From Hoplostethus atlanticus (Eukaryota; Chordata; Actinopteri; Trachichthyiformes; Trachichthyidae), in the NCBI GenBank assembly GCA_034670405.1, contig JAXDDX010000058.1:2806309-2870308 (forward strand): a DNA stretch of 64,000 nucleotides, in the 5' to 3' direction. Positions 49,027 through 60,111 of the stretch are shown here, one piece after another. Position 1 is the first letter of the stretch. Each line of letters begins with the position of its first letter. The notes beneath the pieces were generated by a model. The model was given only the letters and a program-made list of their open reading frames with translations, was not told where the DNA came from and did not search any database. A program made the translations under genes and the position numbers.

Positions 49027-49463
49027 ATAATGCCTACCCTCACAAAATGATTGCTGGTATGAAAGTAAACCATATTATGAGTAATTATTAAAGTTCTGAG
49101 TCATCTTAAGACCTTTGCTTACCAAATAGACAGAATAGATAGACAGAATCATGTGTGTTTTTGAAATATTGAATTTCCAGTTGCAAGTTTGTCCACAATG
49201 GATATATAGCATTTTCTACTGAAGTCCCTAATATAGAGTAGAGGAGACAGGAGGTTCTGACAGGACTCAGTCATACAGACCATAACATAAGGGTAAGGTG
49301 TGTTGGCTCCAGTCTTAGCCAAGCCTTTCTGACTCTCCTGCCCCCACTGTTGGAGATATAGAGGAACTACAAAAGGCCCAAACATAAGGAGCCCAACACA
49401 AATTCAACAATGTATATATGTACCATTTCAGATTAAAAGGCCCTTCTTCCCTGATGTTTAGGC

Positions 49464-49465
<2 letters not shown>

Positions 49466-49493
<28 letters not shown>
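49466..49493. repeat. (CT)n microsatellite
   Basis: Short CT run in the 3' flank of gene 1. Shorter versions of the same tract are present at matching places in the next two units (about 56754 and 60551), showing length divergence since duplication. Confidence 0.85.
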
Positions 49494-49497
<4 letters not shown>

Positions 49498-49852
49498 GTT
49501 GTTCTATCCTTCTTTGCAATATTATGTTAACAAAACAATAAAAATACTAAAGCAACCTTTCTTCCATTGTTACAAATCTTATTTACTAGGGCAGTTCAAT
49601 TGAAAAGACAGCCTGGAAAGCTTTACCGCCCCTGAGAAATGTAATCTTTTGGTGTGCATGAAAGTAAAGTATAAAAGTAAGTATACAAATGGCAGCAAAT
49701 GATTTTATGAAAGATTAACATGTTTTACCAGTGACCAACTTATTGATCATGGTGGAATTGGTGTACCTCTTGATTCCCACATCACACAAAGCTGAGAAAC
49801 TGAATGAATGAATGAATGAGTGAAAGAAATTAAGAGAGAATGGATTAATGTG

Positions 49853-49921
49853 ACAGAAGTCTGATTTGAAACCATGAACTATTGATTACATTATACTATA
49901 CTGCTGAGCCACCAGGACACG
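49853..49921 (-). repeat. tRNA-like sequence, minus strand (after gene 1)
   Basis: On the minus strand it reads CCTGGTGGCTCAGCAGTATAG, an A-box/D-arm-like stretch, followed by a T-arm-like GGTTTCAAATCAGA. Matching copies lie near 57118 and 60922. No complete cloverleaf was established. Confidence 0.3.
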
Positions 49922-50286
49922 TCAGCAGTTGTTTTACTTACAATAACATTGGAAATAGTACATAAATGAAAACACATCAGTCCAGTGATCTTACAACCCC
50001 ATCACTAAAAGAGATTAACTGCAGAGATGCATTGAGAAAGACAGGATGTGGCTACAAGAAACCACAAGGCCCCCCAAGATGTTGGGAGGGGGTGTAGGTG
50101 TGGAGGAGGTCTGATAGGTGCTGGGGGGCAAGGGTGTGTGAAGGCACTTGTAAAAAAAGGTTGGGAGATCGAGCATCAATATGACACTGATACAACTATC
50201 TGTGCTGGTTATCGTGAGAAATACGTCAAACTTGTGTACACAAACAAATCCAAGCTATTTTTTAGCCCTACTATCAGTGATAATAG

Positions 50287-51602
50287 TGTGGCATAGAGAA
50301 TTGTACACTAGTCATAAGCATGTAATAACACTAATTGACAACGCCACCCTCACACTAAGGGGTGAGGGACCCTGAGGTTCGCTAAGGCTAAGTTCCCCGC
50401 TTGGACGGGCCCAGAATGAACTAGACCAGAGGCTGGTGTATCAAAAATAAAAGTAATTTATTACAAGATCACAAATTGGGAACAACATATGAAGAGCAAT
50501 AAACACTATTACGGTGTGAGGGCAAGGGAGGCTAGTACCAGGGGAAAGGGGGCCTGTGAATGAACTCTGGCTTTAAAGGCAGGCCTAGACGTGAGCAGTT
50601 TTGTAAAGGTGCAAGCATGCACAGCAAACGGTGTAGGGAACCCTATAACTAAAGGATAGGGCTCTAAATGAGTACTCCAAAGCACACAGTGCAATATCTG
50701 AGGTGACACACAACCAAAAAACTGAAGTTTGTAATTATCACAACACACAATAAGCATACTAATGCCCGAGCACAGCAAACCAGGTAAACAAAAGGGCCAC
50801 ACGTCTAGCCTACAATCAGACAAGCCTATAATGGGATACGTTGTATGCACAAGGCCCAAAGTAAAATACAAAAGGAAGGTAAAAGAGGAAATGTAACCCC
50901 GCACTAAGGCAATAAAACCCACTAAGGCACAAGGGTAGGAAAAAAACAGTGGCTAGGACAAGGTAGCCTGGACCTGTAGGAAACATGATTAGTGTCACAG
51001 TTTACATTGATTTAAATGAATTAAGATTAAAAGTATACAGTGGCAATATAGTGGTAACAGGTGCATACCATTTTACTCTGTTCTGAGAGCCCACAAGTTC
51101 TGCTCTCTGTATGTCTCTTCTTGAATCTTTAACATCTACAAGTTACAAAAACATGATTTTAATAAACAAGTACAAAACAAGAAAACATCAGGAATCTAAG
51201 ATCACTAAAAGGGTTGCAATACCTTTCAAGCTTCATCAGTATCGCTCATCACTCTCTGGGCTGAGGCAAATACTGCAGCTAGCAGCTATATCCTATAGGT
51301 AGGCCTACAAATGGCCAAAGAGACCAGTTAACCACATAGAAACAAGGAGAATACAAAGGTTTTACAAAGAATGCTAATCCTGGTCAACCATTAGGTGAAA
51401 GGTTTGGGTTGAAACATACCATAGTACTCTTGAAAACTGATGCCTGAAGCAGCAGTGAAATGTTTGTTCAACCATGCGGCTTTCCAACAAGCAAGAAGTG
51501 ACAACCAGGGACAGAGGATGAGTCGAGCACACCCTCCCTTCCTATATCTCCCTTCTGTCACCTCTGGGTCCTCTGGGTCCTAGTGCAATATAACTGCCTG
51601 TT
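50287..51602. mobile_element. 1.3-kb insertion of unidentified type (possible solo LTR)
   Basis: A 1316-bp block interrupts an otherwise conserved flank of the protease unit. It is bounded by a 7-bp direct duplication ATAATAG (50280-50286 and 51603-51609), and the empty site (GTGATAATAGTAATAGTG) is present in other units. It begins TGTGGCATAGAG and ends GCCTGTT; no inverted ends were seen. Internally it has AATAAAAGTAATTTATT and a duplicated CCTCTGGGT, and no coding motif. The length and TG start suggest a solo LTR, but the end is not the usual CA and the duplication is one or two bases longer than usual, so the class is open. Confidence 0.7.
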
Positions 51603-51863
51603 ATAATAGTAATAGTGATAAATAGTGATAAACAGAACACATCCTTCTGTAAATGAACACTGACCATGGACCATGTAGTATATCATGTAGATGTCTTGGT
51701 GATGGGCATCACACGGAGCAGGGAAAAGGGGGAGTATGCACCTATACATTAACTTGATCAGCTAAATCAGTTCATTAATGCATGAGGTTATTAAGCCTTG
51801 GTGGTGCTCACTTGGGCCGAAACCGTTTCTCCAGCCTGTGCTGAAAAAACAGCATATTTAGAC

Positions 51864-51934
51864 AACCTGATTGGCTCAGTAGGTAAGAGTGCTAAAACCC
51901 AAGCAAGGTCCTGGGTTGGAATATGGAGTAGGCA
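51864..51934 (+). repeat. tRNA-like sequence in the protease unit (unit of copy 2)
   Basis: Second copy of the tRNA-like stretch described at 46705. Confidence 0.3.
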
Positions 51935-52278
51935 ATCCGGTGACATTCTGTAATATACTTACTGTCATGTACTCCTTCCAAATTGGAAATCTTGGAGGAG
52001 CATATGTTTGCAAATGACTAAAAAGACTCAAGGGACTTTAGATGGAAACATTCAGTTGCACTTTCAGTTGTAATTTCTCATTCAGCTAAAGTTGGATATG
52101 GCTGATATGGCTAAGTGGTGCACAATAAGAAAGTCACTTTTGATACTTATTTTATTTTATTATTACACTTATTTCTTTATAGTGTCTACATGTATTAGGT
52201 ATTATACAGCGGATGGCAAATTAAGTGAATGTTGTAAGAGAGAGAATAGATTAGACCTCTGAGTCAACACATGACATA

Positions 52279-53889
52279 CAGGTGCAGCTCAATAAATTAG
52301 AATATCGTGGAAAAGTTAATTTATTTCAGTAATTCAATTCAAAAAGTGAAACTCTCATATATTATAGATTCATTACACACAAAGTGAACTATTTCAAGCC
52401 TTTATTTGTTATAATTTTGATGATTATGGCTTACAGCTAATGAAAACCCAAAATTCAGTATCTTAGAAAATTAGAATATTACATGAGACCAATCAAAAAA
52501 AGGATTTTTAATACAGAAATGTCGGCCTTCTGAAAAGTATGTTCATGTATATGCACTCAATACTTGGTCGGGGCTCCTTTTGCACGAATTACTGCATCAA
52601 TGCGGCGTGGCATGGAGGCGATCAGCCTGTGGCACTGCTGAGGTGTTATGGAAGCCCAGGTTGCTTTGATAGTGGCCTTCAGCTCGTCTGTATTGTTGGG
52701 TCTGGTGTCTCTCATCTTCCTCTTGACAATACCCCATAGATTCTCTATGGGGTTCAGGTCAGGCGAGTTTGCTGGCCAATCAAGCACAGTAATACCATGG
52801 TCATTAAACCAGTTATTGGTACTTTTGGCAGTGTGGGCAGGTGCCAAGTCCTGCTGGAAAATGAAATCAGCATCTCCATAAAGCTTGTCAGCAGAAGGAA
52901 GCATGAAGTGCTCTAAAATTTCCTGGTAGACGGCTGCGTTGACTTTAGACTTGAGAAAACACAGTCGACCAACACCATCAGATGACACGGCACCCCAAAT
53001 CATCACTGACTGTGGAAACTTCACACTGGACTTCAAGCAACTTGGATTATGTGCCTCTCCACTCTTCCTCCAGACTCTGGGACCTTGATTTCCAAATGAA
53101 ATGCAAAATTTACTTTCATCTGAAAAGAGGACTTTGGACCACTGAGCAACAGTCCAGTTCTTTTTCTCCTTAGCCCAGGTAAGAAGCTTCTGACGTTGTC
53201 TCTGGTTCAGGAGTGGCTTGACACGAGGAATGCAACAGTTGTAGCCCATGTCCTGGACACGTCTGTGCGTGGTGGCTCTTGATGCACTGACTCCAGCCTC
53301 AGTCCACTCCTTGTGAAGCTCACCCAAATTCTTGAATGGGTTTTGCTTGACAATCCTCCCAAGGCTGCGGTTATCCCTGTTGCTTGTGCACCTTTTCCTA
53401 CCACACTTTTTCCTTCCACTCAACTTTCTATGGATATGCTTGGATACAGCACTCTGTGAACAGCCAGCTTCTTTAGCAATGACCTTTTGTGGCTTACCCT
53501 CCTTGTGGAGGGTGTCAATGACTGTCTTCTGGACAACTGTCAAGTCAGCAGTCTTCCCCATGATTGTGTAGCCTACTGAACCAGACTGAGAGACAATTTA
53601 AAGGCTCAGGAAACCTTTGCAGGTGTTTTGAGTTAATTAGCTGATTAGAGTGTGACACCGTGAGTCTACAATATTGAACTTTTTCACAATATTCAAATTT
53701 TCTGAAATAATGAATTTTGGGTTTTCATTAGCTGTAAGCCATAATCATCAAAATTAAAACAAATAAAGGCTTGAAATATTTCACTTTGTGTGTAATGAAT
53801 CTATAATATATGAGAGTTTCACTTTTTGAATTGAATTACTGAAATAAATTAACTTTTCCACGATATTCTAATTTATTGAGCTGCACCTG
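52279..53889 (-). mobile_element. Tc1-like DNA transposon, complete
   Basis: 1611 bp, flanked by TA (52277-52278 and 53890-53891). The ends start CAGGTGCAGCTCAATAAATT and form about 210-bp inverted repeats with very few differences (for example GTGAACTATTTC versus GTGAAATATTTC). It carries one intact transposase frame. The array unit without insertion (GACATATATGATG) gives the empty site. It interrupts the promoter of protease copy 2. High arm identity and an open frame suggest recent insertion. Confidence 0.95.
52557..53561 (-). CDS. Tc1-family transposase, intact
   Basis: 334-aa transposase, full length for Tc1-like elements. The N-terminus MGKTADLTVVQKTVIDTL leads into a paired-type helix-turn-helix (residues about 5-60, with GCSQSAVSKHIHR), then a basic GRKKCGRKR stretch and a second DNA-binding part (about 65-115). 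The catalytic DDE domain is complete: Asp in KVLFSDESKF, Asp in FIFQQDLAPAHTA, Glu in NSPDLNPIENLW, with 34 residues between the last two. No stop or frameshift is seen. It cuts and pastes the element at TA sites. Whether it is transcribed is unknown; it lies antisense to the protease array. Confidence 0.93.
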   Translation of the reverse strand: MGKTADLTVVQKTVIDTLHKEGKPQKVIAKEAGCSQSAVSKHIHRKLSGRKKCGRKRCTSNRDNRSLGRIVKQNPFKNLGELHKEWTEAGVSASRATTHRRVQDMGYNCCIPRVKPLLNQRQRQKLLTWAKEKKNWTVAQWSKVLFSDESKFCISFGNQGPRVWRKSGEAHNPSCLKSSVKFPQSVMIWGAVSSDGVGRLCFLKSKVNAAVYQEILEHFMLPSADKLYGDADFIFQQDLAPAHTAKSTNNWFNDHGITVLDWPANSPDLNPIENLWGIVKRKMRDTRPNNTDELKATIKATWASITPQQCHRLIASMPRRIDAVIRAKGAPTKY

Positions 53890-53900
53890 TATATGATGAA

Positions 53901-53944
53901 GGAAACCACAAGGCTGTCTACAGTGCAGACTCTGCTTTATAAAA
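53901..53944 (+). promoter_or_regulatory. Core promoter of protease copy 2, split by Tc1
   Basis: GGAAACCACA (53901-53910) and TATAAAA (53938-53944) lie downstream of the Tc1 element, while the AP-1-like TGAGTCA (52260-52266) is left upstream of it. The intact units have these motifs within about 70 bp. Confidence 0.55.
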
Positions 53945-53994
53945 GAATCAGTTTGATCCCCCTATGAGACTTATTTGACTGATCTGTCTGCAAG

Positions 53995-55541
53995 ATGCAT
54001 GCTTTACATCAATTTCTGCTTGTTATTACTCTGACATGTCTAGGACAAAAAGGTAAGATTCTCTCAGGAGGAAAATGATTATGAGACCCTGAACTATTAT
54101 TTCTTTTCAAGATTACAAACGAAACATTAACTGGTTGTTATTTTCTTTCTATTCATTCTTTTCAGCACTTGGGAGTGAAATCATAAATGGGGAAAAGGCC
54201 CCGAAGAAGTCATTGCTGTACATGGCATCAGTGCAGAATGATGGAAAACATGCATGTGGCGGATTCCTTATCAGCAGAGAGTTTGTAGTCACTGCTGCCC
54301 ACTGTGACAAGTGAGAAACTTTTCCTCTTCAAGCAATCTTAGATTAATCTGATTGGAAATCCAATCAGAAATGTAAAGAAAAAACACAACTTTAAGTCAT
54401 ATACACTCAATATTTTCAAAAGAAAGGCATCATTGTTTTGTTGGCACTACATGATACAATCCCTCATTGATCATTTCTTCAGGAAAGATGCCATAATGAC
54501 TGTTGTTCTTGGTACCCACAACATCAAGAGTGTCCATGAGAAAACAATGAGATACCGGTGTACGGAAATGCAAATACCCCTCCTTTAGGAATATCAAAGT
54601 TGGGAATGACATCATGCTCCTCAAAGTAAGTGGATATTTATTCAATCTCATTTAATAGTACCAAGTGACATTATGCAATACAGTCTTCTGCAAATCCATT
54701 GTGCTTAGTTTCACTTTAGTTCAACAAATGAAAAAAAAAAAAAAAAATGTAGCAAAACAATGCATTTAAAATATTGTCAAGCATGACACATTAAAGTCAG
54801 AGACATATTTCCAATGTTTCTGAATGTAAAAAAAGTGATGGTAAATCAGCCACAGCATACATTAACATTTCAAATATACACTACATTATGACTCAGACCA
54901 AAAAGATTGATAGGCAGGGGATAACGGTGATTTGTTGTGAAAATTAAGCCCTTACAGTTTTTAATCTTCAATGTTTGTTTCCAGCTGTCTAGGAGAGCTA
55001 CACTAAGCAAAACAGTGAAAACAATTAAACTTCCAAGTCAGGATAAACCCATCAAAGCGAACACAAAGTGTTTTGTAGGTGGATGGGGATCCACTGAAAC
55101 TGAGGTTAATGGTGTTGACGAGCTGCGAGTGGTGAAAATACCTACCATTGACAAGACAGTCTGTCAGAAGGAATGGAAAGAGGTGAAGCCTCCACGTGTC
55201 CTTCCTGAACATGTTATGTGTGCAGGTGGTTATTACACCGATAAAGGATCTTGCCAGGTGTGTTCTACACATTTTCCCCACAAATATCAAATAGTAACTG
55301 ATTTCTAGTGCAAAAGTTTACTTCCATAAACTCGTAAATGTTTGAATGAACTAATTAAGATGTATTTTCTCAGGGTGATTCTGGTGGCCCTCTGGTGTGC
55401 AATGGGAAGGCAGTTGGGATTGTATCTTTCAACTACAGAGGAAACTGCCGCTACCCAAATCTACCCAACGTCTACACAGAGATATCACACTACCTACCCT
55501 GGATCAAAGGGATTCTCAAGAAAAAGGCATGTGTGGTGTAA
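53995..55541 (+). pseudogene. Granzyme-like serine protease copy 2, frameshifted
   Basis: Same five exons: 53995-54052, 54166-54310, 54483-54625, 54985-55257 and 55374-55541. Exon 3 is 143 bp rather than 142: there is an extra C at 54555-54556 (GATACCGGTG versus GATACGGTG in copy 3). The frame then reads [10 protein letters not shown] and stops at TAG 54586-54588, after 102 residues and before the catalytic Asp. Exons 1, 2, 4 and 5 are otherwise intact; exon 4 has a five-codon insertion (EVKPPRV, against D in the others). The serine exon still reads [10 protein letters not shown]. Splice signals are intact. A Tc1 element sits in its promoter and a Rex3 tail in its 3' flank. Confidence 0.85.
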
Positions 55542-55787
55542 TAGTCTTACACAAAATGTTCTGTTTCTATGTGCTTCTATTATATTGTAGAGGCATTGCA
55601 GCATCTGAGTAGTTATGTCAGTGTTCGCTCCTTAGGCAAAATATGTAAGAAACTTTGTTTATTCCATATACTAGCTTTTATCTATATAGCATTTTCTACT
55701 GAAACCCCCTCGGAATGATAAAAGACATAACATGATTTATAAGTTTCTAAAAAGATATCCTCATTCCAAGATGCCTGTTGTTGGGAA

Positions 55788-55793
55788 AATAAA
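55788..55793 (+). terminator. AATAAA poly(A) signal, protease copy 2
   Basis: Same position as in genes 1, 3 and 4, about 246 bp past the stop. Confidence 0.5.
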
Positions 55794-55839
55794 ATAATGC
55801 CTACCCTCACAAAATTATTGCTGGTATGAAAGTAAACCA

Positions 55840-56351
55840 CCAGGGAGCTGAGCCTGAAGGCGAAGCTCTCAATTTACCAGGCAATCTTTGTTCCAACCCT
55901 CACCTATGGCCACGAGCTTTGGGTAGTGACCGAAAGGACAAGATCGCGAATACAAGCGGCCGAAATGAGTTTCCTTCGTAGGATATCTGGACTCACCCTT
56001 AGGGATAGGGTGAGGAGCTCGGATGTCCGGGGGGGACTCGGAGTAGAGCCGCTGCTCCTTCGCGTGGAGAGGAGCCAGTTGAGGTGGTTCGGGCATCTGG
56101 TTAGGATGCCTCCAGGACGCCTCCCTGTGGAGGTATTCAGGGCACGTCCAGTGGGGAGGAGGCCTCGGGGCAGACCCAGGACCCGGTGGAGGGATTATAT
56201 ATCCTGCCTGGCCTGGGAATGCCTTGGGATCCCCCAGCATGAGCTGGTGACTGTGGCTGGGGAAAGGGATGTCTGGGATACTCTGCTGAGCCTGCTGCCA
56301 CCGCGACCCGGATCCGGATAAGCGGTCGAAAATGGATGGATGGATGGATGG
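55840..56351 (+). mobile_element. Rex3-like (RTE clade) LINE tail
   Basis: 5'-truncated 512-bp insertion that encodes the C-terminal part of an RTE-type reverse transcriptase. It reads LSIYQAIFVPTLTYGHELWV then TERTRSRIQAAEMSFLRRIS and RWFGHLVRMPPGRLPVEVF, ending PPRPGSG-stop. It ends in ATGG repeats, the GATG-type tail typical of Rex3. A 10-bp direct duplication AAGTAAACCA (55830-55839 and 56352-56361) flanks it, and other units keep the empty site. It is only a tail and therefore dead. Confidence 0.88.
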
Positions 56352-57117
56352 AAGTAAACCATATTATGAGTAATTATTAAAGTTCTGAGTCATCTTAAGA
56401 CCTTTGCTTACCAAATAGACAGAATAGATAGACAGAATCATGTGTGTTTTTGAAATATTGAATTTCCAGTTGCAAGTTTGTCCACAATGGATATATAGCA
56501 TTTTCTACTGAAGTCCCTAATATTGAGTAGAGAAGTCAGGAGGTTCTGACAGGACTCAGTCATACAGACCATAACATAAGGGTAAGGTGTGTTGGCTCCA
56601 GTCTTAGCCAAGCCTTTCTGACTCTCCTGCCCCCACTGTTGGAGATATAGAGGAACTACAAAAGGCCCAAACATAAGGAGCCCAACACAAATTCAACAAT
56701 GTATATATGTACCATTTCAGATTAAAAGGCCCTTCTTCCCTGATGTTTAGGCAACTCTCTCTCTCTCTCTACTTGTTGTTCTATCCTTCTTTGCAATATT
56801 ATGTTAACAAAACAATAAAAATACCAAAGCAACCTTTCTTCCATTGTTACAAATCTTATTTACTAGGGCAGTTCGATTGAAAAGACAGCCTGGAAAGCTT
56901 TACCACCCCTGAGAAATGTAATCTTTTGGTGTGCATGAAAGTAAAGTATAAAAGTAAGTATACAAATGGCAGCAAATGATTTTATGAAAGATTAACATGT
57001 TTTACCAATGACCAACTTATTGATCATGGTGGAATTGGTGTACCTCTTGATTCCCACATCACACAAAGCTGAGAAACTCAGTGAATGAAATTAATGGTGG
57101 AAAAGAGAGAATGGATT

Positions 57118-57190
57118 AATGTGACAGAACTCTGATTTGAACCCATGACATATTGACTACATTATACTATACTGCTGAGTCACCAGGACA
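57118..57190 (-). repeat. tRNA-like sequence, minus strand (after copy 2)
   Basis: Minus-strand tRNA-like stretch matching 49853-49921 and 60922-60994, with the T-arm-like GGGTTCAAATCAGA. Confidence 0.3.
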
Positions 57191-57811
57191 CGTGAGCAGT
57201 TGTTTTACTCACAATAACATTGGAAATAGTACATAAATGAAAATACATCAGTCCAGTGATCTTACAACCCCATCACTAAAAGAGATTAACTGCAGAGATG
57301 CATTGAGAAAGACAGGATGTGGCTACAAGAAACCACAAGGACTCCCAAGATGTTGGGAGGGGGTGTAGGTGTGGAGGAGGTCTGATAGGTGCTGGGGGGC
57401 AAGGGTGTGTGAAGGCACTTGTAAAAAAAGGTTGTGAGATCGAGCATCAATATGACACTGATACAACTATCTGTGCTGGTTATCCTGAGAAATACATCAA
57501 ACTTGTGTACACAAACAAATCCAAGCTATTTTTTAGCCCTACTATCAGTGATAATAATAATAGTGATAAATAGTGATGAATAGAACACATCCTTCTGTAA
57601 ATGAACACTGACCATGGACCATGTAGTATATCATATAGATGTCTTGGTGATGGGCATCACACGGAGCAGGGAAAAGGGGGAGTATGCACCTATACATTAA
57701 CTTGATCAGCTAAATCAGTTCATTAGTGCATGAGGTTATTAAGCCTTGGTGGTGCTCACTTGGGCCGAAACCGTTTCTCCAGCCTGTGCTGAAAAAACAG
57801 CATATTTAGAC

Positions 57812-57882
57812 AACCTGATTGGCTCAGTAGGTAAGAGTGCTAAAACCCAAGCAAGGTCCTGGGTTGGAATATGGAGTAGGCA
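57812..57882 (+). repeat. tRNA-like sequence in the protease unit (unit of gene 3)
   Basis: Third copy of the tRNA-like stretch described at 46705. Confidence 0.3.
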
Positions 57883-58210
57883 ATCCGGTGACATTCTGTA
57901 ATATACTTACTGTCATGTACTCCTTCCAAATTGGAAATCTTCGAGGAGCATATGTTTGCAAATGACTAAAAAGACTCAAGGGACTTTAGATGGAAACATT
58001 CATTTGCACTTTCAGTTGTAATTTTTCATTCAGCTAGAGGTGGATATAGCTGATATGGCTAAGTGGTGCACAATAAGAAAGTCATTTTTGATACTTATTT
58101 TATTTTATTTTATTACACTTATTTCTTTATAGTGTCTACATGTATTAGGTATTATACATCGGATGACAAATTAAGTGAATGTTGGAAGAGAGAGAATAGA
58201 TTAGACCCTC

Positions 58211-58279
58211 TGAGTCAACACATGACATATGACAAAGGAAACCACAAGGCAGTCTGTGGTGCAGGCTCTGTGTATAAAA
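58211..58279 (+). promoter_or_regulatory. Core promoter of protease gene 3
   Basis: TGAGTCA (58211-58217), GGAAACCACA (58237-58246) and TATAAAA (58273-58279), with the ATG at 58330. Order and spacing match gene 1. Confidence 0.55.
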
Positions 58280-58329
58280 GAATCAGTTTGACACCCCTAT
58301 GAGACTTCTTTGACTGATCTGTCTGCAAG

Positions 58330-59860
58330 ATGCATGCTTTACATCAATTTCTGCTTGTTATTACTCTGACATGTCTAGGACAAAAAGGTAAGATTCACTC
58401 AAGAGGAAAATGATTATGAGACCCTGAACTATTATTTCTTTTCAAGATTACAAACAGAACATTAATTCCTTATTATTTTCTTTCTATTCATTCTTTTCAG
58501 CACTTGGGAGTGAAATCATAAATGGGGAAAAGGCCCAGAAGAAGTCATTGCTGTACATGGCATCAGTGCAGAATAATGGAAGACATGCATGTGGCGGATT
58601 CCTTATCAGCAGAGAGTTTGTAGTCACTGCTGCCCACTGTGACAGGTGAGAAACTTTTCCTCTTCAAGCAATCTTAGATTAATCTGATTGGAAATCTAAT
58701 CAGAAATCTATAGAAAAAAACACAACTTTAAGTCATATACATTCAATATTTTCAAAAGAAAGGCATCATTGATTTGTTGGCACTACATGATACAATCCCT
58801 CATTGATAGTTTCTTCAGGGAAGATCCCATAATGACTGTTGTTCTTGGTACCCACAACATCAAGAGTGTCCATGAGAAAACAATGAGATACGGTGTACGG
58901 AAATGCAAATACCCCTCCTTTAAGAAAATCAAAGATGGGAAAGACATCATGCTCCTCAAAGTAAGTGGATATTTATTCAATCTCATTTAATAGTACCAAG
59001 TGACATTATGCAATACAGTCTTCTGCAAATCCATTGTGCTTAGTTTCACTTTAGTTCAACAAATGAAAAAAAAAAAAAAAATGTAGCAAAACAATGCATT
59101 TAAAATATTGTCAAGCATGACACATTAAAGTCAGAGACATATTTCCAATGTTTCTGAATGTAAAAAAAGTGATGGTAAATCAGCCACAGCATACATTAAC
59201 ATTTCAAATATACACTACATTATGACTCAGACCAAAAAGATTGATAGGCAGGGGATAACGGTGATTTGTTGTGAAAATTAAGCCCTTACAGTTTTTAATC
59301 TTCAATGTTTGTTTCCAGCTGTCTAGGAGAGCTACACTAAGCAAAACAGTGAAAACAATTAAACTTCCAAGTCAGGATAAACCCATCAAAGCGAACACAA
59401 AGTGTTTTGTAGCCGGATGGGGATCCACTGAAACTGGGGTTAATGATGTTGGCGAGCTGCGAGTGGTGACTGTGCCTACCATTGACGAGACAGTCTGTCA
59501 GAAGGAATGGAAAGACACCCTTCCTGAACATGTTATCTGTGCAGGTGGATATGGCACCGATAAAGGATCTTGTCAGGTGTGTTCTACACAATTTCCCCAC
59601 AAATATCAAATAGCAACTGATTTCTAGTGCAAAAGTTTACTTCCATAAACTCGTAAATGTTTGAATGAACTAATTAAGATGTATTTTCTCAGGGTGATTC
59701 TGGTGGCCCTCTGGTGTGCAACGGGAAGGCAGTTGGGATTGTATCTTTCAACTACAAAAATAACTGCACCTACCCAAATCTACCCAACGTCTACACAGAG
59801 ATATCATACTACCTACCCTGGATCAAAAGGACTGTCAAGAAAAAGGCATGTGTGGTGTAA
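58330..59860 (+). CDS. Granzyme-like serine protease, gene 3
   Basis: Intact five-exon gene for a predicted 256-aa precursor. Exons: 58330-58387, 58501-58645, 58819-58960, 59319-59576 and 59693-59860. The signal peptide is the same as gene 1. Triad residues are in [15 protein letters not shown] and GDSGGPLV. Exon 2 ends HCDR (others HCDK) because of an AG-to-AA change at the splice-spanning codon. Exon 3 reads [13 protein letters not shown], different from gene 1 ([13 protein letters not shown]). Before the serine it reads GTDKGSCQ, so Gly occupies position 189. Exon 5 has NYKNNCTYP, creating a possible NCT glycosylation site. The 3' end is KKKACVV-stop. Confidence 0.85.
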
Positions 59861-60105
59861 TAGTCTTGCACGAAATGTTCTGTTTCTATGTGCTTCTATT
59901 ATATTGTAGAGGCATTGCAGCATCTGAGTAGTTATGTCAGTGTTGCTCCTTAGGCGAAATACGTAAGAAACTTTGTTTATTCCATATACTAGCTTTTATC
60001 TATATAGCATTTTCTACTGAAACCCCCTCGGAATGATAAAAGACATAACATGATTTATAAGTTTCTAAAAAGATATCCTCATTCCAAGATGCCTGTTGTT
60101 GGGAA

Positions 60106-60111
60106 AATAAA
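60106..60111 (+). terminator. AATAAA poly(A) signal, protease gene 3
   Basis: Conserved position, about 246 bp past the stop. Confidence 0.55.

Noticed and set aside
49149-49385. 78-codon minus-strand frame (MFGPFVVPLYLQQW) conserved in three units, also near 56438 and 60234
   Set aside because: It lies in the 3' flank of the protease genes; its conservation is explained by recent duplication of the whole unit. No motif or promoter supports a gene.
50048-50296. 82-codon frame (VKALVKKGWEIEHQYD) upstream of the protease genes, present in each unit
   Set aside because: Conserved only because the unit is duplicated. The N-terminus varies between units by indels, and there is no recognised family.
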